Origin: Ophiothrix spiculata
Lineage: Eukaryota; Echinodermata; Ophiuroidea; Amphilepidida; Ophiotrichidae
Assembly (NCBI GenBank): GCA_000969725.1
Contig: JXSR01S074907.1
DNA: 58,285 nucleotides
Direction: 5' to 3' (one strand)
Under the pieces are notes generated by a model, which made no database searches, was not told the DNA's origin, and saw only the letters and a list, made by a program, of their open reading frames with translations. The stretch's first letter is position 1, and each line of letters begins with the position of its first letter. The translations under genes and the position numbers were made by a program. This document shows, piece after piece, positions 37,401 to 49,400 of the stretch.

Positions 37401-40400
37401 GGCAGCTTGTTTCATACTTCAAGATTTATAGAGTATATTTAGTAATGATCAAAGTAGCCTGTAAACAAAACCAGAATGGGTGGGAGGTATGGGAACTCTA
37501 TCTTGGTATATTTATGAATTGTTCAGATCGTATTCCTTATAAGGAAAAAGAATCCTTGAATTAGACTTACATTTTATTAATATATTGTTTAGTTTGTTTG
37601 ATTTGACTTTTGGAAAAAAGTGTTGGTATGAAGCCCTTATAGATGCATGTTTTTCTACCCTGTTGAGAATCTGACACTTCTTTTTCTCTCCCTCCTTTAT
37701 GTTACCTTCATCTGTTATGCTCCTACACTATTTTTTGACATTATTTCTTTCCTCTTAGCCACTAGAAGGAAACAAAGAAGTCAGCTCCAACCACCCGGTC
37801 GTTTCTCCCTCATCTTAGATCCTGGCTCTGAAGACGAAAAAGAAAGCCAATGTAATTGATTGACTGACTGATTGTTTGTTGGCGCTGTTGATGCGCTTGT
37901 GCCTGTAGATTTCTCTGTGTTAGTTGTACTTGGTGTTTGCTTGATACGCAGTTGTCATGACTACCAGTGGACTTGCCCAATTAAAACCCATCACCTATGA
38001 AAGATTTTGGAAATGTTGTTCACAGAGGGAGTATGAACTTCAAATGAAACAGCTAATTGGGGCTCTTCCATTTGAAAATTATCCATATTCTGTGATAAGA
38101 TTAGTCAAAATCTTGCCAAGGAGTGTAGATTTCTAACAGAGTGGCCAGTTTATTTGTATCCTTTCGTACATTTGTGGACGACTTTTCCAAAATCTTCCAT
38201 AGGGGAAAGTGGATTTTAAATGGATAAGCCCAATATCTTTCCCAGTCTAAGATCTACCTTACTGTTAAACTGAAATCAGGCCAGGGCTGATGATCCCTAG
38301 CCCCGTTATGATAGGTAACTCAAAAAATGATCGCTAAATTGTTAAAAGTACTTGCTATTTAGCATACACTTTTGTAGCCAACGATCAAAAAAGTAGTTAG
38401 CAACCACTGCTTAATGTTAGTCGAATCAGTCCCAGGTTTATTTGACATTGAATTGGCTTAGTACAAGACAGGATGAGCTATCTAAACCCTGAGAATTTTT
38501 TAACTTTAACTTATCAAATAAATTCATTGACATTAAATATTTTAGCAGCTTATTGCTTTTCTTGATTCTTGAATTTTAGTTTTGGAAAAAGCAGTATTTT
38601 ACTTAAGTGTTCTTGTATGACAACATATTTTTCTAATAGTAAATAATCGTTATCTTCAAATTCAAACAATGCACATTATTGTTTGAATCCTTAAATCAGC
38701 TTTTTTTTTTCAAGCTAATTCTGTTCAATTTTCAAGATATTCCTTTTTGTCCAAAACAATGAAGTTTTATGGTAGCAACAGGATGTTTTATAATCTTCAA
38801 CCTATGATACAATAAAGCACTTCCAAGGCATAACAAATGAGGCACAAATTGACCATATCATTTTGATAGCGAGGACATTGTAATGTATAATGAAAAAATG
38901 GCATAAATCCCCAAAGGCTCTCTATCGTTTCAGATCAAAAAAAAAAAGAAATGATTAGTTAGATGAACATTGGTAGTCATGTATTTAAGCAGGTTTTGTG
39001 TGCATCCCTAGTAACTCGTGTAGTAGTCTTTTAGTGGTCCAAGATTGGCATTTGCTTTTGCTTGCATGACTTGTATTTTTGTGGCAACTTCATCTATGAA
39101 GTTTTGTATGGAGCATGATCTTGGTGTTTGAACATGTTGTATTGTCAAAAATTGTGAAAAGCAACCCAAATTGTTTCATAGAATTTCAGAACATACGAAA
39201 ATGAAATTCAAGAACATGGACTATTTTTTTGGCTTCATATGAATTCATCAAAATCTTGATGGATTAAATTTTGACATTTTGCATGTCAAACTGTTTCTTT
39301 AGTTTGTTCCTTATCATCTAAATGATTATTATGAAGATCTTTTTTTCTAACCCTGGTCCTGGAATTCTGTGTCTAAATTGATGTTTATGTCATGGGTATG
39401 ACATTTACAGAGTGATTAAAGGTCTTTTTATTTGAATAAACCAACAATATTAGCGGCTTACTATGCATGATGTATTTTATTATATAATCATACTATGCAA
39501 GTATACTTGTATCTTAACACTATCCTAAAACGAGAAAGATGATGATCAGGATAAACAACTAAAAACCTAGCTCTTACATCAGAAAAATACGTTGAACTGT
39601 TGCTTTGAGTATACTAGAGGTACGCTACGTCTGGCTCTCCTCTCTGATTACTGTAGTTAATATTGCAATAATATTGCATAATTGTAAGTTTGCTTTTTAG
39701 AACTGCGGACAGATTTGCTACTCACCCAGGGGTTAGTTGCCAAGACAAAGCCAGAGGGTTTGGTTACATTGGCTATCATTCACATAAAGTATTCCGAAAA
39801 AGAAACTGGTACACTTTGGTTTGGTTCTATACTACTCAAATTATATAGTTACAAGCCCCAAATAATTGCACATAATGTATATTCATATGTTTCCTGTTTA
39901 TTCGGTTCAAAAAGTCATTCAAATTCCGAAAATATCCCGCTTATCGAGCATATTAAAGAATTTTGGTCAGGCAACTAAAATTACCAATTTTGAACACACC
40001 GTGATAACAACGCTGCGCATACCATTGCTCAATACCCCGTAACTACCGCAGGACATATCGATCACAAGTTGCATCAATATTTTATGCCGTATACTACGCT
40101 TAGCTCGCTGGCTATTGCACTGGATAAACATTCAAAATAACCATGTTGTTGCTTCACATAATTTATTGCACTGGTGCTTAAAATTTAAATCTTTGTTCAT
40201 ATAACTCTTTTGAAAGATTGTTCTCTTTTAACCAAATTGTTTAAACGGTACAATATTAAAACATCTTTTGACACATTTCAGCACCTTTCTTGAACATCTT
40301 AATTAAGCTCTCATCCATTCATATTCTTCTTCCATGCGTATACTTTTGAGTTTGAAAAGCCCGCTCGTCCATGACTAAGAGGGAGTAAAGCAATGATTGG

Positions 40401-43400
40401 TACGGGCTAGCTTGGGGTATTATGTGCTACGTTTTCCGCAGGGGATGTTTCACCGTAGCTTTCAAAAATGGTAACTTTAGTTGCCCTACCAAAAATCTTT
40501 ACTTCGCCCGATAAGCGGGATATTTTCGGATTTTGAAAGATTTTTTGTACCGATTAAACAGGAAACATATGAATTTACATTATGTGCAATTATTTTGGGC
40601 TTGTAACTATATAATTTGAGTAGTATAGAACCAAACCAAAGTGTACCAGTTTCTTTTTCGGAATACTTTATTTGACAAAAGTCACTTCTTCCTCATTTTG
40701 GGATAGACCATAATCATATTACTTGTTTAATGTACGTTTGAATAGCAATTTCCTATTTATATCATTTTCTTTTTTCAATTATTTTAAGTTCATATTATTT
40801 GTTTTGCAGGCTGTGAGCTGGCTGATTCTAATTTTCGTTTTATTTGGAAAGGCAATATTTGCTTTGTAAATTAATCTGCTAACTCTATCTCTTTATATAT
40901 ATTATTATATCAACTTTGTTAACATTCTTGAGCTGTATGTAACTTCTTTATTTGATGGCAACATTTTTTCTCATTTGTTCAAGTATTCGGATCTTTTTTG
41001 TCTGTATTAATAAACAAATTATTTGCATAGTAGCAGAACACAAGCTGAATTCAAGCTCAGACACATAAAGACATCACTTTAATGAATGACAGATACCAAC
41101 AAAACTGATCTCAACAAATGTCCTTACCTTGACCTTTTCTGTAGCTAATTGTTTGTGAATAATGCAGCTTTGGGCATTACCTCTGTAGTTCTGTGGGAGG
41201 AGAGGGAGACACTCATAAAAAAGAAATTATTAAAGGAGAGTTTCTCCTTAGTATTAGACTTATATTGAAACATACCAGGGGCTGATTTCACTATTTTTTA
41301 GAGATGGTCACTAACCCCGTTTTGATCGCTAACTCTAAAAATGATCACTAAATAGCGGGGTATTTATAGCAATTCAAAACATTAGAGGATAGGAGATCAA
41401 TTCTACGATTACTCTTGGAGTTAGTGATCATCGCTTAATGTTACTGAAATTTCCCCAGGTCTCTGTTTAGTTAAGGGAGATGCATTTGCTATAAAAAGAA
41501 AGAAATTACATACAGCTCATGATCCTGTATATATTATTTGTAAAGAATATAATATTCTTGTATATATCATTTACATATCTATAACTCATTTAAAGATTAA
41601 TAATAAAGAAATATATTGACTAATGTGAACACACTTTTTGAATCACTATATCCCATCATTATGTCAATTCAATAGTGCGTTGAATCGGTTAATATGTAAA
41701 TAAAAATAGCCCTTGTTACATCCTCTTGACAGTGGTACTTCATGAGTAAAGCTATGGTCACAATATTTTATTCAAACTTTTAACAGCGTCTGTTTTGCGA
41801 AACTGAATCTGTAGACCATTAGAAGTCCATATAAAATGGTCAAAAAATCACCAATACGCCATTGGCAAATTTACAGCCTGTTGTGAAATCGTAAGGGGTT
41901 ATTGTGACCGTAGCTTATGGTTTTGCATCTNNNNNNNNNNNNNNNNNNNNNNNNNNNNNNNNNNNNNNNNNNNNNNNNNNACAATCTTGAGCTATATGTA
42001 AGATTTATTATTTGATTGCAGCATCGTTTCTCTCATGCAAATACACCAGTTTTTTGGCAGGGAGGCACTCACATTGAAACAATCAGGAATTCAAATATCA
42101 TAGAGGGTTTCTCTTTAGTGGGGAACTTTGACACCAAAATATGCTAGGTCTCCATTCAAATAACGGAGATGTATATACTATAAAAAGAAAGAAATTACAT
42201 ACAGCTCAAAATCACATTTATCCTGTACATATTATTTGTTTATAGTGTAATCTGATTTATTTCATTTACATATCAATACTTCATTAAAATTAAAACTGTG
42301 AGATATAGTAAAACAAGTAGTACATGGTTTTGTCGGTGAAGTAGTGCCATCTATCTATTCTTTTCTACTGGCTGTTAGACTATCATCCTGAGGCCACAGT
42401 GTTAGACTATTATCCCTCGGCTTGTTGCCTCAGGATGATAGTCATATAACCGGTATCTCAAAAAAGATACATTGCATTACTTCAACTCTCACCATGTAGT
42501 ATTAATATAATATAAACCCATTTTTTGAAATCATTATAGCCCTTTAGTATTTATGTCAAAGAATATGTAAATGGAAATAACACATCCTGTTCACATCCTC
42601 TTGACAGTGGTGCTTCTGAAGTAACATATTGCTGTACAAGACAATGTTGCATCTCCATGAAGTATTAAAGAACTTGATAGATTATATTGATAATGAATAG
42701 TCAATACTGCTCTTTGTCAGGAACTTAGTGTAACTTTGGGAGAGTTGAAAGTGAGGCCCACCCAGTATGGTTTAATTCTATAAGTATCAGCTAATTATTA
42801 TAGAATTGAAGTGGTCTTTACCAACTGAGTACATGCAGAGCTATATTATCTTTACTACTGCAATGTTACCGTCACTCTATATTCAAACTTGTGATGTATT
42901 TTTAAATAGAAGATGTGACATGGACATGAACATATGACAGTACTAGTCAAGTTTTCATGTATGAAAACAGAAAAACAGAACCACTTTCAAGGTGATGTGA
43001 AACCAAACTATGTGTTTTGTAAATAGAGATTATTCATGTTCTCCTGTCGAGACCCTAAATATCTTTTGACTCATTCGTACTTCATTTGGCCATGTTTGCC
43101 ATATGGTTATTTAACAACAATTAAAATGTTTTGATGAATGCAGCAAAACTAGTCAAAAATGAAATCGCTATCTAGTGCAAATGTCAAGAATCAAGTATGA
43201 ATGAAAGGTATAGTGATTAAATTATATCATGTTTTCATATAATCTTTCAATTTAACACATAAGGCATAATCATATTCCATGAATAAATTCAATTCTGATA
43301 ACAATGGGGCAAACTACTCGAGAGCTTGTGATATACATTGATGTAGATTGGTAGGATGTACATCCATGTATATCTAACTTGATGCATTCATGCATCTCAC

Positions 43401-46400
43401 ACACTGCAAGTGCGTGTACCTTTACGAGCGACTTGGCAGGACGTGTATGTATAATGCGTAAGCGGAAGCACATATGCGCAGTTGAATACATAGCTTGAAA
43501 CCACAGGTTGAATCCACGTCTGGTTGACGCATCATTGTGTAGCCATAATCTCTACTCATGGAATGTACATCAATGTAAATGGATGTACATACCAAGCTCT
43601 CATGTAACTTGTCACAAACTTAATAATTTAGTGCATTGAATTCTGATATCATTTACTAAAGATGTCAATGATAGGAACCAATTGGCGATTCATTTGCTAT
43701 TCATACTTCATGGAAAACATTTTCCAAAATCTAACATATGAAAAGTCAAGATTGAAAAAGTATTAACCAAAAGGTAACATTCTAGGATAAAAACTTTTAA
43801 ATCTTTTTAGTTTTATTATTTCAAAAAAAAATGTGAAGGTTGTCAAAAATTTACTGAAGCAGTTCTATACACAGCACACAAGTCTCTCACTGTCTTAACA
43901 GTTACTTACAAACCATCATGTCATTCATTTGACTGCTCAGAACCATCAGTACTGCTGGACTGAACTGTGGCATACAGCGGTTTATCAATTCAGTAACAAG
44001 GTTATGAGTTAGTAACAACCTTCATTTGAAGACTTCATTCTGCCGTCTCTTCATATAGAGGAAATCTAATCGTCTGTTCACATTATAATAAGGGTAAAGT
44101 TGCTTCCCTGACAAACAGCAACTGTTGTCTTTAAGATATTATTTTGGTAAGCATTTGAGAAAAATGGAGCCAGTCGAATATAAGATTCCTGCTGGAGTGT
44201 TTTTTTCATGGGAGTTATGTTTATTATTTTCTTGTAGCAATGACGCCAGGAAGGACCAATGTCGCAGTACAAAATGGAAGGTCAAGAAATAGGAGTAGGA
44301 TAGGTGTTTCACAGTCACAGCGTAAGTTGTCTATCTGTCTGTCTCTGTGTTTCTGTGCAGTAAATTAATTAAATTCCTGCATTCTAGACTTGCCTTGTTG
44401 CGCTGGTTGCAAGGTATCAGAAGGATGCCACAATAGCGTGCACAAAATATGATGAGAAAAATTTGCCACTAGCACAATGGAAAGTTGTTCACAGGTGAAA
44501 CAATCTTCACAACTTGTTGCGACAATACAATGATTGAGGTCTAATGCAGTACGATGGCTCTGAATTGCTCAATGTCACATCTCACAGCTATGTATGATAC
44601 AGCCACATAACAGAATATTCTGAAATTACTGTAACCTGCATCCCAAAGCTGGATTAATGACACATGGATTAATCTATGATAAATAATATTGCAGTTCAGT
44701 GGCTGAAATAATAAGAATTGTGACATCAACATTAAGCCTAAAAAATGTTTGTTTAGCATAACATAATAAAATAATTAGGGTAGATAGGTTAGATTTTTTT
44801 TTCTTTGGCTTTGAAATTAACACTGATTATTAGGTCAAACAACATGTTCATATCTTTCAATTTTCTAACTACCTTGACATTTATAGCAGCCAGAAAGTTA
44901 AAAAATTGTTGTTGCCATGCTTAATTTTACAGTTTTCATCAGAAACACATGGAAAATAAAACTACAAAAGTCCAGGGTCACCACGAAATATAGGGTCGGT
45001 CGGGTTATACCAAACAAACAACTTTTAGGCCTTAAGAAACAAGTGCTGCAATGGTATACCAATGAACCATAAAAGATCAAACTGCATTGTTTTTGCTGTA
45101 ATTGGTTTTCAGTTCCCAACTTGCTTTAGTAGGTTTTCATATGAACTTTCTGTTTTCTTCCTTGAATTTGAATAGGTCTTAGTAAACTGATCTGATAAAA
45201 GACCCTCATGTTATTTTGAAAATATATAAAATCAAGTTCATGTTTTTAAGTTTTTGAAGACAAGGTTTTCTGATATCACTGAAACTGTTTTGTCTTTACA
45301 GCGAGCAGTAGGTCAAGCAGTCGATCCAGCTCTCCCTCGGCAACAGCTCGTGCCGCGTTAGGCGTTAACGGTACTGGAAGGCATCGGAGGAAAAGCGGCA
45401 TCCCTATACCACGTAGTCAAGGTGCTAGTCGCGAGGCTAGCCCAAGTAGATACGGTTTTGGTAAGTGTAAGTATACCCCAGTTTTGTACTCCCTTTGTAT
45501 GCATGTGTGTGTGTTTATCTTTTTTTCTCTAAAATTCAAGCAAACTGTGTTGCACAGTTTGATATTTTTTAGTCAAGAAGTTGTTCTCATTTTGTTTTTC
45601 AAGCGACTTTAAGCAAAAAATTTTAAGCTACCAACATCAGTTAGAAGTAGAATGTTGTACAGAGTTATGTCCATCGATGACTTAGACTCCAGAATAAGGA
45701 TAATTCAGAGGTGGTTTAATGAAAAAAATATTGGAAATCTAAAATCTATTTGTTAATGTCACCATGTAACATTCTTGTCTCTACTTTCAATGTATTGAGT
45801 TTTTCTTTGAGTCTGCACTTGGGGCTTTATTTCTGTTTTGTTTGACACAGCATCTCGTGATAGGAGGCATAGTGGCTCAACTGTCGGTGGAGCTCAGAGG
45901 GAACCTCTTTCACAGAAACAGATCATGGCAGGCAGGGTGCTCTCCACTGGCTTTGATGCAGAGATTGCTCTTGCTGATGCATTGGTAAGTTATCTTTGCA
46001 ATCGTTTGTTGTAAGGATGCATGATTCTTAATAATGTGAAATGAGAGTGTTAAAGATTACTAGTGACTGCTCTACTTTTATTCAGTGCCATTGCATAATA
46101 AATTCATGTAAATAAAATAATGAATGCCAGCAAAGATGATGCTAGTTCCGAAGAAGCAAAATCATTTTAGTGAAACGTTATTGCGTAGGCACAATTTGAC
46201 AGACATTTTTTAAGTGTTGATTGGTTTGTGGTTAAGTGCTTTTCACGATCAGCCAGAGCTGAGTGTAGCATTGTTACTCATGTGCACAGAGTCAGTTCAG
46301 GCATGAACACAATTTCATTACTTAGACCAGTTGCATATCTGTACTTTATATAAAATAACATAATAATGGTTTCCTGATAATGATAATAATATTAATTAAT

Positions 46401-49400
46401 AATGGGGTTTATATAGCGCCTTTAACAAAGTATGCAAGGCGCTAAAGAAAAGGAAAGAAAGGGAAAATTTTAGACAGGAAAAAGATGAGACTTGAGACGG
46501 TCTTTGAACCCAGACAATTCACTACAACCACGAATGCTCAACGGTAACTCATTCCAAAGACGAGGGCCTACAACTGATAAAGCACGATCACCCGATTGTA
46601 ATAGTAGATTCAGGACGAAGAGCATACATGGTCCTATAGAGCTGAAAATAAGAGGACAAATATTGAGGTGACTTTTGTTGGAAAGCTTTAAAACAAAGGC
46701 ACAACACCTTATATTGAATCCTAGAAGTGGAGTGGCGTGTGAGCGTCTAGGTTGTCTGAAAATAAGACATAGTTTTTCAGAAAATAAGCAGTAATACAAA
46801 AGAGTGTTTTGATTGTAATAAAAATCACTATGCAAACACTAATTATTATTGTTGTAAAATCTACCCTGATTGATAATAATGTTCTAACACTCTTTATATT
46901 TTTTCTTCTTCCAATTCTCCAGAACCAAGCCAACAGACGAAGATGGAATTCCGAGTTCTCCGATGATGAGGTTGGCTCCTATGGCTCAGGCCCAGGCCGT
47001 GCCCTGGAGGTGCGCCCAATCGTAAGCAGTGTTGCATGGCAACTTCCTTCCTATTCTTTCCCTAATACACCTCAACACTGGCTGATGCATTTCAGAAGAA
47101 AGGTTTTCAAATTGTCACACTTGAGTTGAATAGAAATAACTTTCTAAGATGAAGTAATAGATCCACCAAGCTTGAAATGTCAAGGTTTAATGAATTTGTG
47201 GCTTCGAATCATAACTTTCTTTATTAAAAATACTTAGGCCTTTTTTTTTAATTCAGACATCTTCAGATTAATTTACTGTTTACCATATTTTCATTTCAAC
47301 AAATCAAAAACAAAAAAGAATAATGTATGTTTATAAAATGACCTTTTTTGTGAATTTAATAATATAAGAAAGTATAGCCAACATTTAACAGCAAATGGAT
47401 CAAATGTTTTCTAAGTATTTCCTCCTGTTGTCAGTTAGAAATTGATTTCAAAATTGGTAGAAAATGATTATCATTTCAACCAAAAGTAAAGAAATTGTCT
47501 AATGAAAAATGTCATTCATGTGTTTGTTTGATTATAGTATTGGGATGGACAGTGATGCACATGCAAAAAAAAAATTGCACAGCAACACTTTTTTCCATCA
47601 TTTTGGGCAACCTAACCTAGCAACTGCACAAGAATCTTCTTCCATTGTTTTTTAATTTAAAACAAACCAATCAAATTAAAGCATTTCAATTAAATTTACC
47701 CATGAACTTTTCAAAACTAGAGAAATATGATAAAGATTTAATCACTGCCTATTTGTGATCATGTAGGCCGTTTAAATACAGAGAGCTGAATGAATTTTCA
47801 CTATGCATAGACAAATATACCAAGTCATATTGAGAAAACAATTTCTATTATGGCATATACATTGAATTAATATGTTATATTTTGATAATTTTTCTGGAGA
47901 GGTAAATCTTGACTCGCAATACAGAAACCATCAAGATATTATTAGTAAATCCATGATGTATGAAATCATCGAAAGGTAAAGTGCTCTGTTATGAAATTGA
48001 GTTTAGTAAAATGATAGTTTTGGGCCTAAGAGACAGTTTTTAGTTTAAATCTGTGTTATTTGCACGATAATCTTAAGTATGATTTTTATTTTCCATGAAA
48101 TATTCTCCGACTTCCCTAAAGCCTTTGACAGTGTTGCATGATAATAGGTGTATGTGGAACTAACAAGTGTTTTGTATGATTATTATAATTATTCTTTAGC
48201 AATGGTATTTGTAAATTAATTTGTTTTATTCAATATCTAGATGTCTGGTGTCGTAAACCTTAGTGTTTTTAGAATAATATGCCAATTTAAACCCTTTCCT
48301 TCCCAACTTTTGTATTGCCTTGCCTGGTATGTGACTATTTGCATCATCAGTAAATGTGATTAAAACCAAATTTATGTTTATTAAATTCAGTCTTAGTACA
48401 TACTGGTATTATTTAAGAATCAAATAATGCATTTTGAGGAAAAAATCATGTTTCATTTTGAAATTATATTGGGCAAGTGTTATATTTCTTTTGCCCTTTT
48501 TCACATTTTCCTCATGACCAATTATGTTAATTTTATTTGAAAATCTGCTTTTCATATTTTTGATTTCCAAGTCTTGTCCTGTGGTTTGAACTTTATTATG
48601 ACCAAAGTTTAAAGATTTAATCTAAATGTAATGTTTTTTTCAAAAGAAAATTTGAGCTATAATTCTACCAGTCTAATTGCCTTTTAGACATTGCGCATCT
48701 GTAAAAAAAAAATCAGAATTATGAGCAGGTAAAATTTTGGACAATCATGATGCAAAATTGTCCAACCATGATGGTTGTAGATATTGATGTCATATTTTCT
48801 AATGATTCTTTACATCAGGATGTTCCTGAGGTTTTAGCTAAGATGGCAAGCCCGGCCTGGTCCGAGAGAAAAGAAGGCTTATTTGGTCTTCAGATCGTGT
48901 TACAAAGTTCCAGAGTGCTGAGTCATTCTGAAGTGAAGAGGGTGACAGAATTATTTACCAGAATGTTTGCTGACCCACACAGTAAGGTGAGAATTGACTT
49001 GTTTGAAGTAGACTTTAAGAGCTCACACCACCAAATAGATTCCCATTCATTCCTAACAAAACAGCTTCCCTATCACGGCAGATATCTTGGCTATAAATGG
49101 ACTGGTCACTTCAACTCTTGCATTTATTGTTAGATTATAATCTAGATGAGCTCATGAAGTGAAAAAATGTATGGTAACTATGTTTATTATTTACAAGGTA
49201 GATGCAACATTGGACATGTTAAAAATTTCATTTTCTCCAACTCGCTTCAAAATTTCTCTAGACACTGAAAATCAGTTCTCAGATTTCACAAAAGCAGCAA
49301 AATTATGGTAATCGTTAACCAGTCTGACTGCATTTGTAGCACAGAACATGATTAAAAAGAATTTTTACCAAAACACACAAATCCTGCAATTTGTGAAGCT

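Larger units (their letters stand above)
33273..37758. other. Intron, about 4.5 kb
   Basis: Contains a PIF/Harbinger-like MITE (34522), a small foldback (34806), a tandem repeat (35271), two copies of a MITE family (35416 and 36858, the latter interrupted by the third 383-bp MITE), and a hAT-like MITE (35968). Confidence 0.7.
37852..44237. other. Intron, about 6.4 kb, with assembly gap
   Basis: Contains two short MITEs of one family (38281, 41275), a long-armed inverted-repeat element (39785), a duplication around gap 2, two further small inverted-repeat elements (41751, 42378) and a MITE at 43320. No exon seen. Confidence 0.7.

Noticed and set aside
39715-39978. An 87-residue open frame
   Set aside because: It lies mostly in the left arm of a long inverted-repeat element, whose inverse is present at 40470-40670; no codon or splice support.
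48747-48818. N-terminal extension of the TOG3 exon frame with a Met start
   Set aside because: The conserved sequence starts exactly at the AG acceptor before 48819; the extension has no family similarity.
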